This document shows positions 26,001-35,273 of a stretch of DNA of 64,000 bases, piece by piece. The DNA lies in NCBI RefSeq assembly GCF_039535475.1, contig NZ_BAAAXG010000024.1, positions 21,625 through 85,624 of the forward strand, written 5' to 3'. The position numbers and the translations under genes were made by a program. The notes below the pieces were generated by a model, which was not told where the DNA came from, made no database searches, and saw only the letters and a list, made by a program, of their open reading frames with translations. Each line of letters opens with the position of its first letter. Position 1 is the first letter of the stretch. This DNA comes from Streptomyces showdoensis (lineage in GTDB: Bacteria; Actinomycetota; Actinomycetes; Streptomycetales; Streptomycetaceae).

Positions 26001-26028
26001 GCATCCGGCGGGCGGACCGCGGGCGAAG
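26001..26028 (+). promoter_or_regulatory. SigK-type promoter element for the GT4 gene
   Basis: GCATCCG (26001-26007), 15 bp, GCGAAG (26023-26028); 36 nt before the ATG at 26064. Back to back with the UGT element. Confidence 0.65.
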
Positions 26029-26063
26029 AACAGCCCGCCGACCGTCGTCGACGAGGAGAAGCG

Positions 26064-28181
26064 ATGAACCGTTCCCACACCGCCCGGACAGGCGCCGTGC
26101 CCGCGGGTCACCACCCCCTGCGCGCCGCGCGTACGGCCGCGGGGGAACCGTCCGAGCCGTTCCTGGCCGTCCGCGCGGCGCACTGGCGAGCGCCCCTGAC
26201 CGGCGACGCCCCCGGCTGGCGGGGCACCCCGCACCTGCTCGCGGAACTGGTGCGCGCCGAGTACCGGGGAGGCGGCTCCGGGACGGACCCGGCGGGCTTC
26301 GCGACGCCCCGTGACCTCCGGCTGGCGCGGCTGCGGCGGCTGGTGCGCGCGGGAGGCGTTCCGACACCGTCCGAGTGCGTCCGGCTGCTGGACGGCGGCG
26401 AGCACGCCCGCGCCGCCGTCTTCGACGCCTGGCAGGACGTCGTCCGCCGGTCCGGCCCGACGAGGGCGGAGGCCGCCCTGCGCGCCGGCCTCCGGGCCGG
26501 GGCCGCCCCGGAGCCGGCCGCCGCGGCGATGCTGGACCTCGCCGCCGCGGCCACGCTGCGCCCCCTCACCCGGCCGGAGCTCCGCGAGGCCGCGAGCGCG
26601 CCCGGCCGCCAAAGGCGGCACGCCGCGTGGCGGCTGCTCGCCGCGACGGGCGGGCGTTCGCTCATACCCGACGTCGGCACGGCCGGGGACGCGTACGAGC
26701 GGACGCTCCTCACCCTGCTCGGCCGGAACCCCCCGGCCGAGCGGGTGCGGGGCGGACCGCGCCGGGGCATCGTCGTCGCCCAGTCCATGCTGCTGGGGCG
26801 CCTCGACCGTCCGGGCGAGGGCATGAGCGGCGGCCTCGGAGTCCTCCTCAGCTCCCTCGGGGACGCCCTCGCGGGCACCGGGCCCGTCGCCCGGGTGCTG
26901 ACCGTCGTCACGGCCTGCACGCCGGAGCTGGCGGCCGACCCCGTCCTGCTGCGGCGGCGCTCCCCGGGGCACTGGGTCCTCAGGATCCCGGTGGACAGCG
27001 CGAACCAGCTCCGCCCCGACGAGTTCGGACGGCACCGGGAGGCCATGGCCTGGTGGGCCGCCGAGCTCTTCTCCTCGCTGGCCACGCCGGTCGACGTCCT
27101 GCACGTCCGCTACGCCGACGACGGCTCGCTCGCCCTTGCCGAGGGCGCCCGCAGGGCCGGCACGAGGGTCGTCTTCACGGCCACCCCCGATCCGCACCGG
27201 CAGCTGACCGAGCGGTACGACAAGCCCGCGCCCGACGGCACGGCCCTCCGGGACGACCTGCACCGCGTGTTCGTCGCGGACCGGCTGGTGGAGCGCGCCG
27301 ACCGCGTGGTGGGCATCGCGGGCCGCGACGGCGGGGCGACGGAGCTGCTCGGGTACTTCCCGCAGCTCCTGGGCCGCGACGGCGCCGGCGTGCCGAGCGC
27401 GCCCCCGGAGGGCATCCCGCCCTACCTGCCGCCCCCTCGCGCGCAGGCGAGGCGCGCGGAACTCCTGCGAACGGTCGACGCGGCCGTCGCGGCCACCCCG
27501 GAGCCCGCCGGCGGCGGCACTCCGGCGGTGCTGCTCTGCGTGGGACGGCTCCACCCGGTCAAGCAGCAGGACCTCCTGGTCCGTGCCTGGATCGGCTCCG
27601 GGTGCCACCGGCGGGCGGCCCTCGTCCTCGTCGGCGGCAGCGCGCACGCCGGCGACCCCGTCGAACGCGCGATGCGCGCACGCGTCGAGGACGCGCTCCG
27701 GGCCTGCCCCGAGGCGCGACGGCGCCTGGTGCTGCTGCCCGCCCTCTCCAACGCGGAGGTCCGGATGCTCGAACGCGGCCTGGCCGATCCGGCGCGGTCG
27801 TCCTCCGCGCGGTACGTGTGCGCGAGCGCCAAGGAGGAGTTCGGCCTCGGGCTCCTCGAAGCGATGGAGGCGGGGCTGCTCGCCGCGGGCCCGCTGCGCG
27901 GCGGCGTGCCGCACTATCTCGTCGACGGACACAACGGGCTCCTCATCGACACCTCCCGCGCGGAGACGCTCGGCGACGGACTGGCCCGCCTGCTCGCCGT
28001 CGACGCCGGGTCGGCCGCGGCGATGGCCGCCCGGGCCCAGGCACTGGTCCGCACCACCTTCTCGTCCGCCGCCATGGCCGGGACGCTGGCCGAGCACTAC
28101 GCCGCGGTCGCGGAGGCCGGCGCGCCCACGGCCACGAGCCGCGGGCCCGCCGCCCCGGCCGTACCGGCGTCCACGCACTGA
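26064..28181 (+). CDS. Large GT4-family glycosyltransferase
   Basis: 705 aa. The N-terminal about 210 residues are Ala/Arg-rich and unrecognised. From about 220 the protein shows the sucrose-synthase-like GT-B fold: MLLGRLDRPGEGMSGGLGVL, then LLCVGRLHPVKQQDLLVRAW (nucleotide-sugar site) and EEFGLGLLEAMEAGL (E-x7-E motif). Retaining glycosyl transfer is expected; the acceptor is unknown. ATG after GAGGAG at 26053. The divergent UGT and the shared promoter motif suggest both glycosylate products of the island, such as carotenoid or membrane lipid. Confidence 0.8.
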   Translation: MNRSHTARTGAVPAGHHPLRAARTAAGEPSEPFLAVRAAHWRAPLTGDAPGWRGTPHLLAELVRAEYRGGGSGTDPAGFATPRDLRLARLRRLVRAGGVPTPSECVRLLDGGEHARAAVFDAWQDVVRRSGPTRAEAALRAGLRAGAAPEPAAAAMLDLAAAATLRPLTRPELREAASAPGRQRRHAAWRLLAATGGRSLIPDVGTAGDAYERTLLTLLGRNPPAERVRGGPRRGIVVAQSMLLGRLDRPGEGMSGGLGVLLSSLGDALAGTGPVARVLTVVTACTPELAADPVLLRRRSPGHWVLRIPVDSANQLRPDEFGRHREAMAWWAAELFSSLATPVDVLHVRYADDGSLALAEGARRAGTRVVFTATPDPHRQLTERYDKPAPDGTALRDDLHRVFVADRLVERADRVVGIAGRDGGATELLGYFPQLLGRDGAGVPSAPPEGIPPYLPPPRAQARRAELLRTVDAAVAATPEPAGGGTPAVLLCVGRLHPVKQQDLLVRAWIGSGCHRRAALVLVGGSAHAGDPVERAMRARVEDALRACPEARRRLVLLPALSNAEVRMLERGLADPARSSSARYVCASAKEEFGLGLLEAMEAGLLAAGPLRGGVPHYLVDGHNGLLIDTSRAETLGDGLARLLAVDAGSAAAMAARAQALVRTTFSSAAMAGTLAEHYAAVAEAGAPTATSRGPAAPAVPASTH

Positions 28182-28379
28182 CCGGCCTCGGGGGCCCGGC
28201 CGTCCCTTGGTGCCTTCGTGACCACGCGAGTGTGCGTCGCCGAACCGGAACCCCCGGCGCCCTCCCCGGCGAGGTGGCAGGCGCCCGTGGGCGAGGGGAG
28301 CGCGGGCGCGTCGTCCGCGGCGTCCCGGACCCGACGGCGTCCCCCGGCACCGCCTCGCCGGCCGCCCGGGGGAGGGGGG

Positions 28380-29270
28380 TCAGGGGGTGAACACCTTCAC
28401 GGAGTCGTCCGCCCCGTCGTTCCGGTTGATACCGATGAAGAAGTCGCTCCCGATATGGGTGATGTCCTCGATCTCGTCGAGCAGATTCCTCCCCGGAATA
28501 CCGATATCGCTCTCCACGTCACCACCGGACCAGTTGTACTGGTACACCCAGTTCCAGCCGGTCTCGGGAGTCGAGCCGTTGATGGACTTGGTGTTCCAGA
28601 TGTAATTCTCGGAGCAGTCGATTCCCTGGTCGGAACGATTGTCGTGACTCGTGAGATCGGTCTTCACCAGCTTCCATCCGCTCGTCAGCGAACCGGCGCC
28701 GGGGTGGGTCCACAGGTTGCCCGCGCGGCGGGCGGCGTAGCTGCCCGCCCCTCCCGCGGCCGTCGCGCTGTAGCAGAGGCCGCTGATGTCGCCGATGGGC
28801 AGATGGACGACCTCGCTCGCGCCGATGGCTCCCGCCGCGTTGAGGCGGACGATCGTCACGTCGTCGCTGGGGAACGCCGACTGGCTGCCCTGGGTCGCGA
28901 TCAGGGCGGGGCCCTGGCCCTGGTAGTCGGGGTGGTAGGCGAGGTCGTTGCCGTGGCCGAGCGCCGGTATGGAGGTCGGCGCTCCGGCACAGGTCCAGCT
29001 GGTGCCGTCCCAGGTCGAGCCGTCGCGCAGCCACCGGGAGAGGACCGGCTCCGCCCCGCCGGCCTTGGTGAAGACGATGTACAGCTGGCCGCCCGGCCCC
29101 GCGACCATGCCCTGCATGACGGTGCGGCCCGCCCGGCACGCGCTGCTGGTCGGGATGGTGAGCCGTTCCTCGCCGCTCCTGTCGGTGGCGGCGGAGGCGG
29201 GCGTCGTCGCGGTGATGGCGATTCCGGTCACCATCGCCAGCGCGGACGCGAGACTCAGTAGTTTCTTCAC
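28380..29270 (-). CDS. Secreted protein of unknown function
   Basis: 296 aa. GTG start after GGGGGAAA; signal peptide MKKLLSLASALAMVTG with cleavage near TPASAATD. The mature part is rich in Gly, Ser and Asp with repeated YHPDYQG, NLWTHPGAG and EIEDITHIGSDFFIGI-like segments that could form a beta-propeller; I do not recognise the family. Some codons end in A or T, a little unlike the surrounding genes, so recent acquisition is possible. No SigK-type element was found upstream, so I place the island boundary before it. Confidence 0.75.
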   Translation of the reverse strand: MKKLLSLASALAMVTGIAITATTPASAATDRSGEERLTIPTSSACRAGRTVMQGMVAGPGGQLYIVFTKAGGAEPVLSRWLRDGSTWDGTSWTCAGAPTSIPALGHGNDLAYHPDYQGQGPALIATQGSQSAFPSDDVTIVRLNAAGAIGASEVVHLPIGDISGLCYSATAAGGAGSYAARRAGNLWTHPGAGSLTSGWKLVKTDLTSHDNRSDQGIDCSENYIWNTKSINGSTPETGWNWVYQYNWSGGDVESDIGIPGRNLLDEIEDITHIGSDFFIGINRNDGADDSVKVFTP

Positions 29271-29475
29271 GTGTTTCCCCCTTGTGGTTGGCGAGGAGGC
29301 TAGCATCACGCGTGTACCTTGCATCCGAACAGGCTTCGTCACCTGGGCGACGAATGTGGCGAGAATTCACCCACTCCGGAACGATCCTTCGCCTTCGCGC
29401 GGCACCGGGGCTTTCGAAAGGCGCGAAAAGGGTGAATGACGGGTGCGCCGGCCGGGGCGGGGGTACACGCACGGC

Positions 29476-29667
29476 ATGAAACAGGTGGAACGACACAGAC
29501 CAGGTGAGATCGTCACCCAGAGCGGTATCCACGCCTGCGACTGCGGCGCAGAACACCTCTGGAGCAAGAGCACCGATGTCCGCGGGCACCGCTTCCCGCC
29601 CCTGCCCTACGGCTGCGCGGGCCAGATCCGGGTCCTGCGCACCCGGGCCCATCCCGCCGCGAGCTGA
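29476..29667 (+). CDS. Small hypothetical protein with CxC motif
   Basis: 63 aa: starts MKQVERHRPGE, contains IHACDCGAEHLW and a further Cys-Gly near the C-terminus, so a small zinc-binding fold is possible. It ends 2 nt before the topoisomerase start, which suggests one transcript. No strong ribosome-binding site is seen. Confidence 0.5.
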   Translation: MKQVERHRPGEIVTQSGIHACDCGAEHLWSKSTDVRGHRFPPLPYGCAGQIRVLRTRAHPAAS

Positions 29668-29669
29668 CG

Positions 29670-30698
29670 GTGGCGCTCCGGCTGCGGACCAGCGACGTGC
29701 GGGCGCCGGGCTGGCGTCGCGTGCGCCACGGCCGCGGGTTCCGCTACCTGGACCAGGACGGACGAGCGCTGTCCGCGACGGACCGGGAGCGGGTACGGGC
29801 TCTCGTCATCCCGCCGGCCTGGCAGGACGTCTGGATCTGCCCGTGGCCGAACGGGCACATCCAGGCGGTGGGAACGGACGCCGCCGGACGCCGCCAGTAT
29901 CTGTACCACCCCCACTTCCGCCGGCAGCAGGACGCCGCGAAGCACCAGCACGTCCAGCGGGTCGCCCGCTCACTGCCCCGCCTGCGGCGACGCGTGGCGG
30001 CCGATCTCGCCGGACGCGGCCTGACCCGCAGCCGCGTGCTCGCCTGCCTGACCCGCCTGCTCGACCTGGGCTTCCTGCGCGTCGGCGGGGAGACCTACGC
30101 CCGTGACAACGGGAGCTTCGGCCTCACGACCCTGCTGCGGGAACACGCCACCTGCCACCGCGGCGAGATCCGGCTGAGGTTCCCCGCGAAGTCGGGCAAG
30201 GAGGTCACCCGCACCCTCGTGGACGAGCCGGCGTACACCGTGATCCGGGCGCTGCTGCGGCGCAAGGAGCCCGGCCCGAGGCTCTTCGCGTACTGGGAGC
30301 ACGGGGCCTGGCACGAGCTTCACGCCGAGGACCTCAACGCCTACCTGCGGGACGGGTCGGGACAGGACGTGACGGCCAAGGACTTCAGGACCTGGTACGC
30401 CACCGTGCTGGCGGCGGTCGCCCTCGCCGTCGCCGAGGGCACAGCCGACGCCGCCCCCGCCCGCAGGGGCAAGGTCGTGGCCCACGCCGTACGGGAGGTC
30501 AGCGGCTACCTGGGAAACACCCCCGCGGTGTGCCGGGCCTCCTACATCCATCCGCGCGTCATCGAGCTCTACGAGGAAGGAGAGACCATCGCCGGCGCCC
30601 TTGACGGGCTGGGCGAGGAGGGCGTCTTCGGCCACCCGGCCACCCACGGCCGGGTCGAACGAGCCGTTCTGAGACTCCTGCGCTCACCGGCCGGATGA
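29670..30698 (+). CDS. DNA topoisomerase IB (bacterial, poxvirus-like)
   Basis: 342 aa. WRRVRHGRGFRYLDQDGRAL and YHPHFRRQQDAAKHQH form the N-terminal DNA-clamp part; LRVGGETYARDNGSFGLTTL carries catalytic Arg. The Tyr nucleophile lies in CRASYIHPRVIELY near residue 305. It relaxes supercoils through a 3'-phosphotyrosine intermediate. GTG start. Chromosomal topoisomerase IB is patchy in bacteria and often moves horizontally. Confidence 0.9.
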   Translation: MALRLRTSDVRAPGWRRVRHGRGFRYLDQDGRALSATDRERVRALVIPPAWQDVWICPWPNGHIQAVGTDAAGRRQYLYHPHFRRQQDAAKHQHVQRVARSLPRLRRRVAADLAGRGLTRSRVLACLTRLLDLGFLRVGGETYARDNGSFGLTTLLREHATCHRGEIRLRFPAKSGKEVTRTLVDEPAYTVIRALLRRKEPGPRLFAYWEHGAWHELHAEDLNAYLRDGSGQDVTAKDFRTWYATVLAAVALAVAEGTADAAPARRGKVVAHAVREVSGYLGNTPAVCRASYIHPRVIELYEEGETIAGALDGLGEEGVFGHPATHGRVERAVLRLLRSPAG

Positions 30699-30736
30699 GA
30701 GCACCGGGGGCCTTCCGCGGGGCCGTCCCCGCCCGC

Positions 30737-31543
30737 TCACGGCGACGGCGGGGCGCCGGTGGCGCGCGCAGGGCCGACGGGGAGGCGGTAGAGGGCGAAG
30801 GCGTGGCGGATGACCGGCTGGGCCACGTTGCGCACGCGGACCCCGCCGGTGGTCAGGCCGTGCTCGGTGCCCAGGTGGGCGTGGCCGTGCACGGCGAGGT
30901 CGGCGCCGACGGAGTCGATCGCCTCGGCCAGCAGGTAAGTGCCCAGGAACGGGTAGATCTCCAGCGGCTCGCCGGCCAGGGTGTCGGGCACGGGCGAGAA
31001 ATGCGTCAGGGCGATCCGTACGTCGCAGGCGCGGTCGGCCAGATAGGCGAGGGCCTCGGCCAGCCGGCCGGCGCTCTGCCGGGCGGCGCGGACGAACGCC
31101 TTCATCTCCGGCTCCCCGAACTCTCCGGCGCTGCGGCCGGCGAAGCCCCCGCAGAAGCCCTTGGTGCCCGCCACGCCGACCTGGTGCCCACCCGCGGACA
31201 CCACGGTCGACCGGCCCTCCAGGACGACGACCCCGGCGTCGCACAGCACGCGGCCGACCTCGGCCTCCTGCCCGGAGTGGTAGTCGTGGTTGCCGAGCAC
31301 GGCGACGACCGGCACGCCGCAGCCCCGCAGTTCCTCCGCCACCACGGCCGCCTCCTCCACCGTGCCGTGCCGGGTGAGGTCGCCGGCGAGCAGCAGCAGG
31401 TCGGCGCAGTCGGGCAGCACGGCGAAGGCGGGGCGCAGCAGGCCCCTGCTGTCCGTGCCGAGGTGGATGTCGCCCACGGCCGCCACGACGACGGCGTCGG
31501 AGGCCGGCGGGGCCGGCCCCGTCGGCGCGCTGCCGCCGGTCAC
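30737..31543 (-). CDS. Metallophosphoesterase
   Basis: 268 aa. The motif set D-x-H (GDIHLG), GD (LLAGDLTRHG), GNHDYH, H (ALTHFSP) and GHAH (VHGHAHLG) is the dinuclear calcineurin-like centre. GTG start at 31543 is taken because it overlaps the BON gene stop (GTGA, 31540-31543). The substrate is unknown; it is third in an operon with a BON protein and a nucleotidyltransferase-like protein, convergent with topoisomerase IB. Confidence 0.87.
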   Translation of the reverse strand: MTGGSAPTGPAPPASDAVVVAAVGDIHLGTDSRGLLRPAFAVLPDCADLLLLAGDLTRHGTVEEAAVVAEELRGCGVPVVAVLGNHDYHSGQEAEVGRVLCDAGVVVLEGRSTVVSAGGHQVGVAGTKGFCGGFAGRSAGEFGEPEMKAFVRAARQSAGRLAEALAYLADRACDVRIALTHFSPVPDTLAGEPLEIYPFLGTYLLAEAIDSVGADLAVHGHAHLGTEHGLTTGGVRVRNVAQPVIRHAFALYRLPVGPARATGAPPSP

Positions 31544-31785
31544 GGCAGTTCTTCCCATCGGTCGGGCACGTCGGCGCAGGCCACCACGAGGTCCTCGACC
31601 AGCGTGAGGTCCGCGAGCTCCCGCCGTGCCGTCCGCAGGACCTCGTCCCGCCTCTGCGGGGTGGAGACGGTCCCGGTGATCACGACCACGGCGCCTCGCT
31701 GCTCGACGCTCACGCCGAGCTCGGCCAGCCGGTCACCGGCGAGCCGTTCGCGCAGCTTCGTGATCCGCCGCTCGTGCCCGGTCAT
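31540..31785 (-). CDS. BON-domain small protein
   Basis: 81 aa. GVSVEQRGAVVVITGTVSTP and RRELADLTLVEDLVV fit the BON fold, a phospholipid/envelope or ligand-binding module. It lacks a signal peptide. ATG overlaps the upstream stop (31782-31785) and its own stop overlaps the phosphoesterase start, so translation of all three is coupled. Confidence 0.75.
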   Translation of the reverse strand: MTGHERRITKLRERLAGDRLAELGVSVEQRGAVVVITGTVSTPQRRDEVLRTARRELADLTLVEDLVVACADVPDRWEELP

Positions 31786-32407
31786 GACCGGCTCCCCGGG
31801 ATCACTTCGAGCAGTTCGAGCAGGTACAGGAAGGCCGCCGCCATCGGTCGGCCGTCCGTGATCTTCCGGACCTCGTCCCAGTCGACGCGTTCGCGCAGGC
31901 CCCGGGCGACCGGCAGCAGGGCGCCGAAGTCGCAGTGGTGCTCGGAGAGCGCGGCGAGACGGCTCGCCATCAGGTCCGTCGGGGCGATCACCGGCATGTG
32001 GACGGAGTCGACGGGGAGCGTCCAGGCCCGGGCGAGCAGTTCGGGGCTGACGGGCCGGCCGGCAGCGCGAAGATGAGGTCGACCTGCTCCCCTCCGGCGC
32101 GCGCCTTGATCAGCCAGTCCTCGGGCGGGTCGACGATCTGGACGCCGCGCTCCCTCAGCAGCTCGACGACGGTCTCGCCGTCCGCTCTGAGCAGGGCGAA
32201 GTCGGTGTCGTGCTGGAGCCGGACCGGGATGCCGTGCGCGTACGCGGCGACGCTGCCGACGAGCGCGAAGGGCCGGCCCGACGTCTTCAGGGCGGCGCCG
32301 ATCTCCTTCGTCACCTCCAGGATCGCCTGCGTGTGGTCGGGCGGCAGACGGACCTGGCCCGACTCCGTGCCGCCGCGGTCGTCGCGTCGCTTGTCGGTGA
32401 GACGCAT
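31782..32407 (-). pseudogene. Nucleotidyltransferase-like protein, single frameshift
   Basis: N-terminal part (RPFALVGSVAAYAHGIPVRL, HDTDFALL) looks like a GS-x9-D-x-D nucleotidyltransferase core. Near 32052-32054 the frame must change: one missing C in the minus-strand CCC run after LPAG gives PVSPELLARAWTLPVDSVHM and a normal C-terminus ending ATGA with the BON gene. ATG follows GGAGGTGG. The repaired length is about 208 aa. A sequencing error is more likely than decay, because both halves are intact and coupling is preserved. Confidence 0.7.
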
Positions 32408-32947
32408 GGCTCCACCTCCGGAAGCGCCCGCCCTCTTCGCGGGCCGGGGGTCCGGCGTCTACCCCGCCGACGTCCGACGAACCGCCGCGTCCGGCTCCTC
32501 GACGGCGGAGTACGCGATCAGGTCGTAGCCGTGCCCGGCGGGCTGCGACGCGCGTTCGAACCCGATTCCGGCGCGGCCGATGGTCAGCTGGAAGGGCTGC
32601 TCCCCATCGGGCCATTCCTACGGCTGAAGGTACGGGGCGGGCCGGATGAGGGCCTTGTGCCCGAACTGGCGATCGCGTCCGTGTGGTCGATGTCCTCGTA
32701 CGAGCCGGGCTGGATGGAGAGCGTGCGGGTGGTCGTGGAGGACCGACCCGGCGGTGTCGTGCCCCGTACGGCCGGCCCGGCGCCCCGCGTCGCAGGCTCC
32801 GGCGCGGAGCCTCCCCGGGGCGAGAGCAGCCGGCGGACGGCGTTTCCGGCCCCGCCGACCGGGCAGCCGCACCAGGGGAACGACCCCAGGGCGCGGGCAC
32901 GGCAGCCGTGCGCGGGCCCACGAGTACGACCTGGCGAGGTGGCGCGG
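32408..32947. other. 540-bp stretch with no convincing gene
   Basis: Long forward frames exist but have no recognisable motif or ribosome-binding site. The last part before the dehydrogenase holds its promoter presumably; I see no clear -10/-35. Confidence 0.4.
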
Positions 32948-34132
32948 ATGAAGGCCCTGACCTGGCACGGCAGACGGGACGTGCGCGTCGAGACGGTTCC
33001 CGATCCGGTCCTCACCGATCCGACGGACGTCATCGTCGAGATCACGTCCAGCGGTCTGTGCGGATCGGACCTGCACCTGTACGAAATCCTCGGACCGTTC
33101 CTGGAGGAAGGCGACATCCTCGGGCACGAGCCCATGGGCGTGGTGCGCGACGTCGGCCCGGAAGTGACCCGGATCGCTGTCGGAGACCGGGTCGTCGTCC
33201 CGTTCAACGTCTCGTGCGGCACCTGCCGCACCTGCGGCGAGGGACTGCACTCCCAGTGCGAGACCACCCAGGTCCACGCCTACGGCAACGGCGCGGCCCT
33301 GTTCGGCTACACGAAGCTCTACGGCCAGGTCCCCGGCGGCCAGGCCGAGCTGATGCGGGTCCCGTTCGGCGACACCCTGCCCGTCAAGGTGCCCGACGGG
33401 CCGCCGGACGACCGCTTCGTCTTCCTCTCCGACGTCCTGCCCACCGCGTGGCAGGCCGTCCGGTACGCCGACGTCCCCCAGGGCGGCAGCCTGGTCGTCC
33501 TCGGACTCGGACCGATCGGCGACATGGCCGCCCGGATCGCCCTGCACCTCGGCGTCGGCCAGGTGATCGGCGTGGACCTGGTGCCCGAGCGTCTGGAGCG
33601 TGCGCGGGCACGGGGCGTCACCGCGCTGAGCCTCACCGACCACGACGGGGACCTGCCCGGTACGATCCGCGAGCTCACCGACGGCCGGGGCCCGCACGCC
33701 GTCATCGACGCCGTCGGCATGGAGGCCCACGGTTCCCCGGCCGCCGAACTCGCGCAGAAGGCCACCTCGCTCCTGCCCGGCCGACTCACCGCGGCCCTGA
33801 TGCAGCGCGCCGGCGTCGACCGGCTGCACGCGCTCCACCTGGCCATCGACATCGTGCGCCGTGGCGGCACGATCTCCCTGTCCGGCGTGTACGGCGGGCA
33901 GACCGACCCCCTGCCGCTGCTCACGATGTTCGACAAGCAGATCCAGCTGCGCATGGGCCAGGCCAACGTCCACCGCTGGGTGCCCGACATCCTCCCGCTG
34001 CTCGTGGACGGCGACCCGCTCGGCGTCGACGACTTCGCCACCCATCACCTCCCGCTCGCCGAGGCGCCCCGGGCGTACGAGATGTTCCAGAAGAAGCAGG
34101 ACGGCGCCGTCAAGGTCCTCTTCCGTCCCTGA
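32948..34132 (+). CDS. Zinc-dependent alcohol dehydrogenase (MDR family)
   Basis: 394 aa. Catalytic zinc: Cys in SGLCGSDLHLYE and GHEPMG; structural zinc: C-x2-C-x2-C-x7-C (CGTCRTCGEGLHSQCE). NAD site VVLGLGPIGDMAARIA. It resembles glutathione-independent formaldehyde dehydrogenase and threonine dehydrogenase-like members; the substrate is not defined. The following SDR gene is 32 nt away. Confidence 0.88.
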   Translation: MKALTWHGRRDVRVETVPDPVLTDPTDVIVEITSSGLCGSDLHLYEILGPFLEEGDILGHEPMGVVRDVGPEVTRIAVGDRVVVPFNVSCGTCRTCGEGLHSQCETTQVHAYGNGAALFGYTKLYGQVPGGQAELMRVPFGDTLPVKVPDGPPDDRFVFLSDVLPTAWQAVRYADVPQGGSLVVLGLGPIGDMAARIALHLGVGQVIGVDLVPERLERARARGVTALSLTDHDGDLPGTIRELTDGRGPHAVIDAVGMEAHGSPAAELAQKATSLLPGRLTAALMQRAGVDRLHALHLAIDIVRRGGTISLSGVYGGQTDPLPLLTMFDKQIQLRMGQANVHRWVPDILPLLVDGDPLGVDDFATHHLPLAEAPRAYEMFQKKQDGAVKVLFRP

Positions 34133-34164
34133 CCGCGCCGCCCGTGACACGTGGAGGCCCCGCC

Positions 34165-35142
34165 ATGGCACCGTTCTTCCGCGACCGGCCCCGGACCGGC
34201 CGTGCCGTTCCCCGCACCGCGCTGGTCACCGGTGGCTCCCGCGGTCTCGGCTGGCTCATCGCCCGCGAACTCACCGCCCGCGGCTGCCGGGTGATGCTCT
34301 GCGCCCGTGACCCGGACGAGCTGCGCCGGGCGGAGCGGCGCCTGACCGCCGACGGCGCCGAGGCGGCGTCCGTCGCCTGCGACCTCACCACGCCGGAGGC
34401 CCCCGCACGCGTGCTGGCCGCCGTGCACGAGCGGTTCGGCGCCCTGGACCTCCTCGTCAACAACGCCGGGATCATCCAGGTCGGCCCGTTCGAGGCCCTG
34501 TGCGAGCGCGACTTCCGCCAGGCCATGGAGCTCATGTTGTTCGCGCCCCTGCGACTGACCACCGCCGCGCTGCCCGACCTGCGGGCGTCCCGGCGCGGGA
34601 CGGTCGTGAACGTCACCTCGGTCGGCGGCCGTGTCCCCGCGCCCCACCTGCTTCCCTACGTGGCGGCGAAGTTCGCCGCCACCGGGCTCTCCCAGGGGCT
34701 TCGGGCGGAGCTGGCCGCCGACGGGGTCTCGGTCACCACCGTGGTCCCGGGCCTGATGCGCACCGGATCCCACACGGCGGCACGATTCCACGGCCAGGCT
34801 CCCTCCGAGTACGCGTGGTTCGCCGCCGCCGCCTCGCTTCCCCTGCTGTCCATGGACGCCGAACGCGCCGCCCGCGCGATCGTCCGCGCCGCCGAACGCG
34901 GGCGCCCCGAGCTCGTCCTCACCGCGGCGGCACGCATCGGCTCGCGCGTCCAAGGCGTGGCGCCCGCGACCACCACCAGGCTGCTGACCCTGGCCGCGCG
35001 GCTGCTCCCGAGCTCCGACGGCGTCCCCGATCGCGACGTGCCGGGGGCGGAAGCGGCCCGTACGACGCCCCTGCCGTCCTGGGTCACCACCCTCGGGGAC
35101 CGCGCCGGACAGCGATTCGGCGAACCACACGCCGGAACCTGA
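34165..35142 (+). CDS. Short-chain dehydrogenase/reductase
   Basis: 325 aa. TALVTGGSRGLGWLIAREL (cofactor motif), VNNAGII, NVTSVGG, and Y-x3-K as PYVAAKFAA. A roughly 80-residue C-terminal extension follows the core, as in the first SDR of the window. ATG after GTGGAGG at 34151. Probably co-transcribed with the zinc dehydrogenase. Confidence 0.87.
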   Translation: MAPFFRDRPRTGRAVPRTALVTGGSRGLGWLIARELTARGCRVMLCARDPDELRRAERRLTADGAEAASVACDLTTPEAPARVLAAVHERFGALDLLVNNAGIIQVGPFEALCERDFRQAMELMLFAPLRLTTAALPDLRASRRGTVVNVTSVGGRVPAPHLLPYVAAKFAATGLSQGLRAELAADGVSVTTVVPGLMRTGSHTAARFHGQAPSEYAWFAAAASLPLLSMDAERAARAIVRAAERGRPELVLTAAARIGSRVQGVAPATTTRLLTLAARLLPSSDGVPDRDVPGAEAARTTPLPSWVTTLGDRAGQRFGEPHAGT

Positions 35143-35273
35143 ACGAAACGGGGACCCGAGCCCCCCCCCTCGATCGGTACCCGTCACCCGGTCCGACCCT
35201 GCTGCCCGCGCTCCGGCTGCCTCAGACCACTCTGGAGCATCGGATCCCTGCCTGACTGGGCATCATGTCTGCC

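Noticed and set aside
29305..29335. A GCATCCG upstream of the small CxC protein as a thirteenth SigK site
   Set aside because: After the 15-bp spacer the sequence is CTGGG, not a CGAA-type -10, and the position does not suit any start codon.
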